Assembly: GCF_000423225.1 (NCBI RefSeq)
Contig: NZ_KE383991.1
Span: forward strand, 1,126,217 to 1,190,216
From: Kaistia adipata DSM 17808
Lineage (GTDB): Bacteria; Pseudomonadota; Alphaproteobacteria; Rhizobiales; Kaistiaceae
Length of the DNA: 64,000 nucleotides
Direction of reading: 5' to 3'
The notes below the pieces were generated by a model, which was not told the DNA's origin, did not search any database, and worked only from the letters and a program-made list of their open reading frames with translations. Below, one piece after another: positions 43,594 through 51,739 of the stretch. Within the stretch, counting starts at the first letter, position 1, and each line of letters opens with the position of its first letter. The position numbers and the translations under genes were made by a program.

Positions 43594-46500
43594 TCAACCT
43601 CCGATCCAGAACCCAGCCGGTCCCAGGCTCGCGGCATAGAGCGCGAGGAAATAGATGAGAACATAGAGCGCGTAGGTCTGGCCGTTGCCGGTATAGAGCT
43701 GCCGGACGGTCGCGGCCGTCGCCAGCGTGAAGCCGGTGACGCCGTTCCAGAACTCGGTCGCGACCGGCGGCAGCATGCGCTCGATCACCGAGCGATAGTA
43801 GCCGTAGAAGCGCGCGAGATTGCCCGTCCTGCGGCCGGCGCCGCTCCGGTAGACGAGCCAGGCGATGACGCCGAGGATCGCCGCCACCGCCACGGCGCCG
43901 ATCATCCACGGCGTCGGGTTCCAGGTGCCATAGATCGTGTAGAGCGACATGCCCTCCCAGACGAGCGTCGCCGCGAACTGCGGATCGATCGCCGCCGAGA
44001 CGGGGTCCATCAGGAGCTTCGGATAGAGCGACAGCACCAGGATGCCGATGACGAGCAGGGCCTGCGGCACGATCAGCGCGAGCGGCACCTCGCGGATATC
44101 CGCCTGCCCGGCCGGACGCGGCCCGAAGAACAGGCCGGCGACGAGGCGGATCATGTAGAGGAAGCCGAGGAAGGTGGCGACGAGACCCACCACCGCCAGC
44201 CAGATCCAGCCCTTCTCCGTCATCGCCGACAGAAGCAGCCACTTGCCGCCAAAACCCATCAGCGGCGGCAGGCCGGACATCGACAGAATGGCGATGGCGA
44301 CCAGGCCGAAGGTGACGGGCATGGCGCGGGCGAGCCCGCCCGTGCCGGCGAAGTCGCGCGTGCCGGTGCGCAAGATGATGCCGGCGACGGCGAGGAACAG
44401 GATGCCCTTCACCATCAGATGGTTGGCGACGAGATAGAGCGCCGTCACCCAGCCGAGATGGCTCATCAGCGCGATCGCGGTGACGATGTAGCCGAGCTGG
44501 CTCATGCTCGAATAAGCGAGCAGGCGCTTGAAGTCGGTCTGGCGCAGCGCCAGCAGCGCGCCGGCGATCGTCGTCAGCATGCCGACCCAGGCCATGCCAT
44601 GCGCGATCTCGATCGAGACCTCCGAGCGGATAGCGAGATAGGTGCCGATCAGGAGACCGAACATCGCCACCTTGCTGACGACAGCGGAGAGCATGGCGGT
44701 GAAGTCGTCGTCGGCTTCCGCATAAGCGCCCGGCAGCCAGACATGCACGCCGACCGCGCCGGCCTTGATCAGGAAGCCGATGGCGAGCAGCACGAAGGCG
44801 ATCGTCGCGTCCGGCCCGCTGGTGACCAGCGCCGTCAGGCTGGTGGTGCCGGAGAGCGCGGCGATGCCGGCGAAGCCCGCGAGCAGGAAGAAGGCCGAGA
44901 CCAGCGAGAACAGCAGGAATGTCAGGACATGCGGCCCCGCGCCCCTGCCCTTGGCGATCAGGAAGCAGGAAGCGAGCGTGATGATTTCCCAGTGGTAGAA
45001 GAATTCGAGGCTGGTCGCGGAGCGAAGCAGCGCCGGTATCGAGATCAGCAGCACCGCCAGCATCGGGTAGTAGCCGGGGCGGCGGTCGTCACGATAGAGG
45101 CCGCCGGCGGCGATCACGACGCTCCCGGCGAGCAGCAGCGCGGCGAAGAGCCAGGCGATCCCCTCCGCGCTTTCGGCGAGCCAGCCGCCGACGAGCGCGA
45201 CCGCGATCAGCATCAGCACGGCCTTGAGCCGGCCGGGCAGCCGGTCGAACGCGTAGAGGATGACGCCGACCACGAGCGGCGCGAACAGCCAGAGCGCGCC
45301 GGCGCCGGAAACGCGTGCCGCCACATAACCCGCACCGACGAGGAGCAGCGCGACGCCATAGACCGGCAGCAGCGCGACCAGATCCGGCCCGGCGCCTGCC
45401 CGCGCCTCGGCGGGGCGGAGCGCGCGGACGAACCAGTTGAACATGTAGGCCGCCTCGAGCAGCGAGCCCGCGAGGATCAGCGCCACCCAGGGCAGCCGGC
45501 CGAGGCTCGTCAGCTGCATCACCAGCTCCCACTTGGCCCAGAAGCCGGGGAAAGGCGGCAGGCCGGCGATCGCCACCATGAAGAGCGCGAGCAGGCCGAG
45601 CAGCAGCGGCCGCCCCGACAGGCTGGTGCGCGCGTCGACATCGTCCTGCTTCAGCACGCCGGCAAGCCAGAACAGCCCTGCCTTGGCGAGCAGGTGGTTG
45701 ATGAACAGCCCGCCGACGACGAGCGGGATCGAGGCGGTCGCGCCGATCTCGGTCAGGAGCGCCAGCGCCAGCGCCATCAGGCCCATCTGGCTGATCGAGG
45801 AATAGCCGAGCAGGCGCTGCACCTTGGTCTGCTTCAACCCGACCAGGTTGGAGAACAGGAAGGTGATGCCGCCCGAAACCGCGATCAGGCCTAGCTGGCC
45901 CTCGAACAGCGGCAGCAGCTTCCAGAGCGCGAAGAACACGCCGGCCGAGACGCCGACCGACACCATCGAGGCGACGCCGCTCGGCGCCGTCTCGTAGACG
46001 TCGAGCCCCCAGCCATTGGCCGGGAACGGCTTCAATTCGAGGATCAGGCAGGCGAGCACCATCAGGAGCGCCGTGGCGCCGATCGGGCCAGTGATGTGCT
46101 CACGCTCGGCGATCAGCGTGTCGATGTTGAGCGTGCCGGTGACGTAGTAGAGCAGCACCGTGCCGAGCAGGAAGAAGGTCGAGGCGATCACCGTCGCCAT
46201 GATGAACTTGAAGGCCGCGCCGATCGCCGCCGGCGTCCGCTCGAGCGCCAAGAGGCCATAGGTGGCGATCGAGACGATCTCGAGGAAGACGAAGAGATTG
46301 AAGAGATCCCGCGTCATCACCATGCCGTCTATGCCCATCACCAGGATGAGATAGAGGAGCAGCGCGCCGTAATTGCCCTTGAGGCGATCCCAGAGATGCA
46401 GCGCCCCCAGGAGCGAGACGAGGCCGACCGAAAAGGCAAAGAAGCCTTCCTGCAGGCCGAAGCGCAGGTTGATCGAGAGCGGCGGCGCGAAGCCAGCCGT

Positions 46501-46695
46501 CAGCACCTCGATCGGCGTGCCGGACTGGTACACCTCGAAAAGCGAGACGCCGCTGACAGCGACGATGCCGGCGAGGGCCAGCCAGAAGCCGGCATGCAGC
46601 CACGGCTTGCCGAGCCTATAGAGCAGCGGGATGACGAAGCCGCCGCCGAGCCCGAGCAGGAAGATGTTCAGCGGGTGGAACAGGGACGCTACCAT
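43594..46695 (-). CDS. Double MrpD/ND-type proton-conducting membrane subunit (fused pair)
   Basis: This 1033-residue protein contains two complete antiporter-like subunits of the complex I/Mrp family, each about 450 residues. The first half keeps Glu139 (LFVFLEIVS), Lys222 (ELKPFPANGWGLD) and Lys338 (NHLLAKAGLF); the second keeps Glu570 (YHWEIITLAS), Lys644 (LIKAGAVGVHVWLPGAYAE) and Lys763 (NHLMVKGILFL). Both carry the GYSSISQMG / AYSSMSQLG motif. A region of extra helices (about 440-560) joins them. It overlaps the MrpC gene by 7 bases. Normal Mrp systems encode MrpA and MrpD separately; here both proton channels appear in one chain. Confidence 0.85.
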   Translation of the reverse strand: MVASLFHPLNIFLLGLGGGFVIPLLYRLGKPWLHAGFWLALAGIVAVSGVSLFEVYQSGTPIEVLTAGFAPPLSINLRFGLQEGFFAFSVGLVSLLGALHLWDRLKGNYGALLLYLILVMGIDGMVMTRDLFNLFVFLEIVSIATYGLLALERTPAAIGAAFKFIMATVIASTFFLLGTVLLYYVTGTLNIDTLIAEREHITGPIGATALLMVLACLILELKPFPANGWGLDVYETAPSGVASMVSVGVSAGVFFALWKLLPLFEGQLGLIAVSGGITFLFSNLVGLKQTKVQRLLGYSSISQMGLMALALALLTEIGATASIPLVVGGLFINHLLAKAGLFWLAGVLKQDDVDARTSLSGRPLLLGLLALFMVAIAGLPPFPGFWAKWELVMQLTSLGRLPWVALILAGSLLEAAYMFNWFVRALRPAEARAGAGPDLVALLPVYGVALLLVGAGYVAARVSGAGALWLFAPLVVGVILYAFDRLPGRLKAVLMLIAVALVGGWLAESAEGIAWLFAALLLAGSVVIAAGGLYRDDRRPGYYPMLAVLLISIPALLRSATSLEFFYHWEIITLASCFLIAKGRGAGPHVLTFLLFSLVSAFFLLAGFAGIAALSGTTSLTALVTSGPDATIAFVLLAIGFLIKAGAVGVHVWLPGAYAEADDDFTAMLSAVVSKVAMFGLLIGTYLAIRSEVSIEIAHGMAWVGMLTTIAGALLALRQTDFKRLLAYSSMSQLGYIVTAIALMSHLGWVTALYLVANHLMVKGILFLAVAGIILRTGTRDFAGTGGLARAMPVTFGLVAIAILSMSGLPPLMGFGGKWLLLSAMTEKGWIWLAVVGLVATFLGFLYMIRLVAGLFFGPRPAGQADIREVPLALIVPQALLVIGILVLSLYPKLLMDPVSAAIDPQFAATLVWEGMSLYTIYGTWNPTPWMIGAVAVAAILGVIAWLVYRSGAGRRTGNLARFYGYYRSVIERMLPPVATEFWNGVTGFTLATAATVRQLYTGNGQTYALYVLIYFLALYAASLGPAGFWIGG

Positions 46696-47060
46696 TTCGA
46701 CTCCGTGAACGCGTCGATCGAGAGCGTCTTCTTGGCGGCATAGAGGCGGATGGCGAAGCCGAGCATGACGGCCGTCACCGCGAAGCCGATGACGATCGCC
46801 GTCACGACCAGCGCCGAGGGGATCGGGTCGATGGCGCGGCTCGCCGCCTCCGCCGTTGTGAGCGCGCGGTCGATGATCGGCGCGGTGCCGGCGGTGATGT
46901 AGCCCGTCGCGACCATCACCAGCCGCAGGCCGGTATCGAACACGGTGAAGCAGATGATGATCCGCATGATGTTGCGGTGGGTCAGCATGCCCCAGAGCCC
47001 GATCAGCGCAAGCAGGAAGCCCGTGACCAGAAGGATGGTGGAAACCGGAAGGCCCGTCAT
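46689..47060 (-). CDS. mrpC: MrpC-like (NuoK-like) antiporter subunit
   Basis: A 123-residue protein with three membrane segments and the NuoK-like core LTHRNIMRIIICFTVFDTGL and PIPSALVVTAIVIGFAVTAVML. MrpC is an obligatory membrane component of the Mrp Na+(K+)/H+ antiporter. It lies 8 bases downstream of the MrpB-type gene. Confidence 0.88.
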   Translation of the reverse strand: MTGLPVSTILLVTGFLLALIGLWGMLTHRNIMRIIICFTVFDTGLRLVMVATGYITAGTAPIIDRALTTAEAASRAIDPIPSALVVTAIVIGFAVTAVMLGFAIRLYAAKKTLSIDAFTESKW

Positions 47061-47068
47061 TGCCCCTC

Positions 47069-47932
47069 TCAGCTCCTGAACCGGTCGATGATGACGGAGA
47101 GCTCGGCGCCGACCTTGATGCCGAGCAGGGCCGAGATCAGCGGGATCGCGCCGGCGCTGACGAAGGCGCCGAGCTCGCCCCTGGGCAGGAAGCGCGGATC
47201 GAGGAATCCGGCCGCGAAGATCAGGCCGACGATGCCGAGCGAGACGTAGAGCACGCCGGCGAAGGATTCGATCACGCTCAAGAGCGCCACGTTGAGGCGC
47301 GAACCCGGCCGGGCCAGCAGCATCAGCATGGCGCCGGAGGCGACGATGGCGCCGCCCTGGAAGCCGCCGCCGGCCGAGAGATGGCCATTGACGATGACAT
47401 AGGCGCCGAAGGTGAAGATCAGCGGCAAGAGCACGTCTGTGCCGGTGCGCACGATCTCGCTCGGCTCGCCGGCCTGTGCCTCGGCCGAGTCGGCCTCCGA
47501 CGCGGCGGCGCCGGCCAACGCCGTGCCGGCCGATGCAGGGGTCGCCGACGCGGCGCGGTTCGCCGCCACCGACGCGGCCCGCGCGGCGGCGGCCTTGGCG
47601 GCGGGCGTGTTGGCCGCCGCGCGCCGCGCGCCGGTCGCCTTCGCCGCCAGGGTCGGGGCGTTCGTCGACTTCGTCTCGTCCTTCTTGAGCAGAAGGCCGA
47701 TGCTCGCCGCCACCATGAACAGCACCGCGACCTCGCCGAGCGTGTCGAAGCCGCGATAGGTGATCAGGATGCCGGTGATGATGTTGGGCGTGCCGAGGTC
47801 GCGCGGCGCCTCGATGACGTATTGAGTCGCGAGCGGGCGGAGCGCCGAGAGTTCGACATAGGAGCCGATCAGGCGGGCAAAGATCAGGCCGAACAGGACC
47901 ACGACGAGCGCGACGACGATGTGGCGCATCAT
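47069..47932 (-). CDS. mrpB: MbhE-MrpB fusion subunit with alanine-rich linker
   Basis: This 287-residue protein is longer than normal MrpB (about 140). Residues 1-84 resemble the MbhE-like segment normally at the MrpA C-terminus (APRDLGTPNIITGILITYRG, FDTLGEVAVLFMVA). Residues 85-160 are a linker very rich in alanine. Residues 163-285 are a MnhB domain (TGTDVLLPLIFTFGAYVIVN, LSAGGGFQGGAIVASG). It overlaps the MrpG gene by 4 bases. Confidence 0.82.
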   Translation of the reverse strand: MMRHIVVALVVVLFGLIFARLIGSYVELSALRPLATQYVIEAPRDLGTPNIITGILITYRGFDTLGEVAVLFMVAASIGLLLKKDETKSTNAPTLAAKATGARRAAANTPAAKAAAARAASVAANRAASATPASAGTALAGAAASEADSAEAQAGEPSEIVRTGTDVLLPLIFTFGAYVIVNGHLSAGGGFQGGAIVASGAMLMLLARPGSRLNVALLSVIESFAGVLYVSLGIVGLIFAAGFLDPRFLPRGELGAFVSAGAIPLISALLGIKVGAELSVIIDRFRS

Positions 47933-48300
47933 GACCGCTTCCTCCCGGGCTTGCGAGGCTTGGGCGGCGCGCCCTCGTCGCCGGCCTCGTCCTCGGCCAG
48001 CGCGTCGACCATGGTGGTTCCGGTCATCGGCGTGCGGATGCGGTAGGCCGCGCGCGACAGCGCATGCGACGAGACCGGGTTGGTCATCAGCACGAAATAG
48101 ATCACCAGGATCAGCTTGAAGATCCAGCCCGGGTGATAGAAGGCGAGCCCGGTCAGCACGAGCATGTTGCCGAGTGTCGTCGCCTTGGTGCCGGCCTGGA
48201 TGCGGGTATAGGCGTCGGGCATGCGCAGCAGCCCGAGCCCGGCCGAGAACAGGAAGACGGCGCCGGCGAGGATGAAGAGACTGCCGATCAGCTCGATCAT
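47929..48300 (-). CDS. mrpG: MrpG antiporter subunit
   Basis: A 123-residue MnhG/PhaG-type protein with three membrane segments and the family signature GLGLLRMPDAYTRIQAGTKATT. The C-terminal 30 residues are a charged cytoplasmic tail (EDEAGDEGAPPKPRKPGRKR). It overlaps its neighbours on both sides by 4 bases. Confidence 0.88.
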   Translation of the reverse strand: MIELIGSLFILAGAVFLFSAGLGLLRMPDAYTRIQAGTKATTLGNMLVLTGLAFYHPGWIFKLILVIYFVLMTNPVSSHALSRAAYRIRTPMTGTTMVDALAEDEAGDEGAPPKPRKPGRKRS

Positions 48301-48611
48301 GCGCCGCCCCTCGCCTTGCCGGCCGAGACCCGCCTGCCGCCGGTTGCCTTCGGCTCAGGCTTCTCGGCCTCGTCCTTGCCGTTGCCGGTCTTGCGGATGG
48401 CGTAGAGGAAGATGAAAGTCGCGAGCCCCGATCCGATCGCCGCCTCGGCCATCGCCACGTCGGGGGCGGCGAGCAGCAGGAACGACACCGCCGCGAACAG
48501 GCTGGCGAGACCGGCGGCGACCATCGCCGCCAGCAGGTTCTTGAGGCAGACGGCGAGGACGCCGGCGGCGAGGATGCTGGCGCAGACCAGCAGGAGCAGG
48601 AACTCGAGCAC
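48297..48611 (-). CDS. DUF4040 / MbhD-like antiporter subunit
   Basis: This 104-residue protein carries the MbhD-type core LKNLLAAMVAAGLASLFAAV and APDVAMAEAAIGSGLATFIF, which in standard Mrp systems is part of the MrpA C-terminus. Here it is a separate gene, as in archaeal membrane-bound hydrogenase (Mbh) modules. It ends with a basic cytoplasmic tail. Confidence 0.85.
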   Translation of the reverse strand: MLEFLLLLVCASILAAGVLAVCLKNLLAAMVAAGLASLFAAVSFLLLAAPDVAMAEAAIGSGLATFIFLYAIRKTGNGKDEAEKPEPKATGGRRVSAGKARGGA

Positions 48612-48613
48612 GG

Positions 48614-48874
48614 CTAGAGCCCCTTTTCCAGGAAACGCGCGATCGCCAGCACGGCCAGGAAGCTGAGCAGGCCGTAAACCAGCGCCACGTCGAGATAGGC
48701 GAAGCGGCCGGAGACATGCGCGTAGAGCGCGATCAGCGACAGCGAGATGACGGTCAACGCGTCGATCGCGACGATGCGGTCGACCAGCGTCCGGCCGAGG
48801 ATGAGGCGGATCACGGCGAACAGGATCGCGAAGAAGATCAGGACCGCGGCGATCTGGATGATGATCTCAGCCAA
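48614..48874 (-). CDS. mrpF: MrpF antiporter subunit
   Basis: An 86-residue, three-helix protein with the MnhF/PhaF signature RLILGRTLVDRIVAIDALTV and ALVYGLLSFLAVLAIARFLE. It overlaps mrpE by 8 bases and is followed 2 bases later by the MbhD-like gene. Confidence 0.9.
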   Translation of the reverse strand: MAEIIIQIAAVLIFFAILFAVIRLILGRTLVDRIVAIDALTVISLSLIALYAHVSGRFAYLDVALVYGLLSFLAVLAIARFLEKGL

Positions 48875-49385
48875 AAACCTTCTCCAGGTGATCCTCGAAG
48901 GGGCCGGCCATCGCCGCGCTCGCGACCTCAGTATCGGTCGACTGGACGTCGAGCCAGTGGATGTAGAGGAGTTCGTCCTTCACATCGAGGACGAGCGAGC
49001 CCGGTGTCAGCGCGATCGTGTTGGCGAGCGCCAGCCGGCCGATCGGCGACTTGAGCTTCGTCCGCACCCGGACGACGCCCGGCTTGATGTCGATGCGCGG
49101 CGAATAGACGATCTTCATCATCGCCACATTCGCCTTCACCAGTTCGACCAGGAACGTCCCGGTATAGGCGAGGAAATGATAGAAGCCGGAGGGCGTCCAG
49201 CGGATCCGCCGCCAGGCGTCGCTCGACGTCGTGAAGGCGTAGGCGAGCGCGAAGGTGAGCACAGCGCCGAGCAGCGCCACCTCGACGGCGAGCGTCGAAT
49301 TGGCGGCCATCCAGACGACGAACAGCACGACCCAAAGGCTCAGCAGCCCCTGCGGCGCGACGGCCTTCCGACGTTTCGTATCCAA
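48867..49385 (-). CDS. mrpE: MrpE antiporter subunit
   Basis: A 172-residue MnhE/PhaE-type protein with two N-terminal membrane helices, the LVELVKANVAMMKIVYSP segment and a cytoplasmic domain with LANTIALTPGSLVLDVKDEL and YIHWLDVQSTD. It is the first gene of the Mrp operon and is divergent from nikR, 130 bases away. Confidence 0.9.
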   Translation of the reverse strand: MDTKRRKAVAPQGLLSLWVVLFVVWMAANSTLAVEVALLGAVLTFALAYAFTTSSDAWRRIRWTPSGFYHFLAYTGTFLVELVKANVAMMKIVYSPRIDIKPGVVRVRTKLKSPIGRLALANTIALTPGSLVLDVKDELLYIHWLDVQSTDTEVASAAMAGPFEDHLEKVFG

Positions 49386-49456
49386 GATTTCCGCCCCCGA
49401 CGACTGGTCAAAACTCTAGATTGCGGTGCCGCTCAAATCAACCGACGACCCACGCG

Positions 49457-49499
49457 GCAGGCGATTTCCCGCCTGCTTTATGATAACAGTCGCAATCAT
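49457..49499. promoter_or_regulatory. Inverted repeats in the mrpE-nikR shared regulatory region
   Basis: Two adjacent inverted repeats occur. GCAGGCG (49457-49463) pairs with CGCCTGC (49470-49476). ATGAT (49480-49484) pairs with ATCAT (49495-49499) and overlaps the -10-like TATGAT (49479-49484) facing nikR. The half-sites are reminiscent of, but shorter and closer than, the E. coli NikR operator (GTATGA-N16-TCATAC). I infer a site that could serve autoregulation and control of the divergent mrp-ureF operon. Confidence 0.4.
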
Positions 49500-49515
49500 T
49501 TAGGGAGGGCCGGCC

Positions 49516-50043
49516 ATGCAGCGCGTGACGATGACGATCGACGATGACCTGCTTGAGGAGATCGATGCGCTGAGCCAGCGCAAGGGATACCAGAGCCGGT
49601 CGGAGGCGCTGCGCGACATCGTCCGCTCCGAGCTGTCGCGCGCCAGCGCCGTGGCGGCGGCCGTGCCCGGCGACGACGAGATCTGCCACGCCACGCTGAC
49701 CTATGTCTACAATCACGAGACCCGCGCGCTGGCGAGCCGGCTGACCACCAATCATCACCATCATTCCGACATGTCGATCTCGACGACCCACGTGCATCTC
49801 GACCACGACAACTGCCTCGAGGTCTCGATCCTGCGCGGCCCGGTTCGCAAGCTGCAGGCTTTCGCCGACAGCGTCATCAGCCAGCGCGGCGTCCGCCATG
49901 GCGCGCTGCACATCATGCCGCCCGAGCCCGCCGCGCCGGCCCGGCCGCATACACACCGGCACCACGACCATGATCACGACGGCCATCCTGATCCGGACCA
50001 CGGCCATCACCACCATCATGACGACGAGCCGCACGGACACTGA
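49516..50043 (+). CDS. nikR: Nickel-responsive transcriptional regulator NikR with histidine-rich C-terminal extension
   Basis: A 175-residue protein after a GGGAGGG ribosome-binding site. Residues 1-45 are the ribbon-helix-helix DNA-binding domain (MQRVTMTIDDDLLEEIDALS, GYQSRSEALRDIVRSEL). Residues 55-133 are the ACT-like nickel-sensing domain with high-affinity ligands near His81, His92, His94 and Cys100 (THVHLDHDNCLEV) and the FADSVISQRGVRHGALHI end. The last ~30 residues contain about 15 histidines, absent from E. coli NikR. It should repress nickel uptake when nickel is abundant, and sits among urease accessory genes. It ends 6 bases from the convergent DUF1576 gene. Confidence 0.95.
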   Translation: MQRVTMTIDDDLLEEIDALSQRKGYQSRSEALRDIVRSELSRASAVAAAVPGDDEICHATLTYVYNHETRALASRLTTNHHHHSDMSISTTHVHLDHDNCLEVSILRGPVRKLQAFADSVISQRGVRHGALHIMPPEPAAPARPHTHRHHDHDHDGHPDPDHGHHHHHDDEPHGH

Positions 50044-50049
50044 GCCGGC

Positions 50050-51348
50050 TCACAGCTTCTCCTCCGGGTGGTCGGCCTTGCGCCACTGGATCGCCGTGAT
50101 CACCGGCGCCAGCACCGAGGCGACGATGCCGGCGGCAAAGCCGTTGTTGTAGAGGTTGAGCCCGCCATGCAGCACGCCGACGGATTGGGCGGCGGAGGAA
50201 TGCACGAAGCCGGCGACGATGCCCCAGTGCCAGCCGAAACGGCCGGCGATCGGCGCCAGCGTGGTGCCAAACAGGGCGGCGAGCACGATCGACGGATCGG
50301 CCGCGCCCCACGGCTTCGCCAGCGAACCGAGGAACACGCCGGCCATGATCGGCACGACGTTCTTGGGATGCTTGCCGTAGGCGGCGAAGCCGACGATTGT
50401 GAAGATCGCGCCGATGACCGGGCCGTTCAGATCGCCGCCGACCAGGAGCACATAGATCATCCCGATCGCGCCCGTGAGGCCCATGTTCACCAGCGTCGGG
50501 CCGATGCCGACCTTCTCGATGAAATCGGACGGCGCCTGTCCCGTCAGCGCCACGATATCCTTCATCTTGCCGAGCGCGGCGCGATCGAGCCACAGGCCGC
50601 CGACGATCAGCCCGAGGAAAAGCACAGTCAGGAACGAGCCGAGCAGGAGATTGTTGCCGGTCGTCCAGATGAAGACGGGGTCCGGCACGAAGCCGTAGGA
50701 CTTGTAGATCGCGACGACCAGCGTGCCGACGATGCCGGCGGTGAAGCCCATGTTGTAGAGGCTGAAGCCCATATGGGCCTTGAACAGCTGCGCCGCCGCG
50801 GCCGGCAGCATGAAGCCCATCAGCAGGCCCGTCAGCAGGCCGAGTGGCAGGCCGGCGACGAAGGGCAAGGTCGTCGAGAACAGGATTTCCGAAAAGACCG
50901 GCGCCAGCGCGCAGCCGAAGAAGGCCGTGTTGATATGCGCCGAGAACGGCTCCTGCTTGTAGACGGCGTAGAGATAGACGCCGGCGACGATCGGCCAGAT
51001 GTTCAGGAGGTTCTTGCCGAACAGGCCGAAGCCGAGCACCAGCATCAGGCAGGCGATCGCGCCGCCGCCGATCTTGGTGCCGGCGGCGCGATAGATCGCT
51101 GATGTCACCAGCGTCAGGAGCCCGGCATTGACGAAGGCGGCGCCCATGCCGCCGACGCCGATATAGTCGGTGATCAGCGTGTCGCGGGCGAGCAGGATCT
51201 TGACGAGGCCGGGACCGATCTCGCCGAGCGGCTGGACGAACAGGCCGAAGACGATGAAGGCGGTAGCGACGGCGGCGACGAGCCAAAGCAGGCCATCATT
51301 CGACAGTTCCGGCGCGGCGTCTTTCCCTGTCGCAATCCCAGCCTTCAT
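50050..51348 (-). CDS. DUF1576 integral membrane protein with internal duplication
   Basis: From MKAGIATGKDAAPELSN (ATG 51348) the protein has 432 residues and about ten hydrophobic segments. Two homologous halves are visible: GFGLFGKNLLNIWPIVAGVY (residues 106-125) against GFAAYGKHPKNVVPIMAGVF (320-339), and FSLYNMGFTAGIVGTLV against LNLYNNGFAAGIVASVL. Such inverted or tandem halves are usual in channels and transporters, including urea transporters. It matches the DUF1576 family, whose function I do not know. Its position beside nikR and urease genes suggests transport of nickel, urea or a related solute, by inference only. Confidence 0.7.
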   Translation of the reverse strand: MKAGIATGKDAAPELSNDGLLWLVAAVATAFIVFGLFVQPLGEIGPGLVKILLARDTLITDYIGVGGMGAAFVNAGLLTLVTSAIYRAAGTKIGGGAIACLMLVLGFGLFGKNLLNIWPIVAGVYLYAVYKQEPFSAHINTAFFGCALAPVFSEILFSTTLPFVAGLPLGLLTGLLMGFMLPAAAAQLFKAHMGFSLYNMGFTAGIVGTLVVAIYKSYGFVPDPVFIWTTGNNLLLGSFLTVLFLGLIVGGLWLDRAALGKMKDIVALTGQAPSDFIEKVGIGPTLVNMGLTGAIGMIYVLLVGGDLNGPVIGAIFTIVGFAAYGKHPKNVVPIMAGVFLGSLAKPWGAADPSIVLAALFGTTLAPIAGRFGWHWGIVAGFVHSSAAQSVGVLHGGLNLYNNGFAAGIVASVLAPVITAIQWRKADHPEEKL

Positions 51349-51739
51349 GAAGCCCCCGTCCCACGATCCCGCCATGGCAACGCGGCGGCCAGCGGCTGGC
51401 CGATAGCATGACCGAAACGCCGCGAAAATGGAAACCTGCCCAGGGGGACGAAACTGGGACACTGCGCATAGCGCGGAGACGGGGGATCATCGCGAGGGCG
51501 CCGTCCGGACGACCGACGCGTCCGACCCGACCGCCGCCGGCCGGACACCACCGTCCAGGACGCCGTGAAGGCCCGACCACGCCCCTCCGTCCGCGCCGGC
51601 AAGACGCCACGCAGCGCCACCGCGCCGCCGGAGCGCGCCGCACGGAACAATGCGGCGACCGATACGTTGACCGGTTGCGAAGCGCGGTCCTGTCGGGGAT
51701 GGTGCGGATTCTGGGGGTATGGGTGCGGGGCAAGTTCCG
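51349..51739. other. Intergenic region without recognised features
   Basis: These 391 bases separate the divergent DUF1576 and response-regulator genes. Open frames here have arginine/proline-rich composition typical of non-coding GC-rich DNA. Both promoters must lie in it, but I see no clear motif. Confidence 0.5.

Noticed and set aside
49457-49499. Canonical NikR operator (GTATGA-N16-TCATAC)
   Set aside because: No full match is present; only shorter inverted repeats occur, which I list with low confidence as a generic regulatory site.
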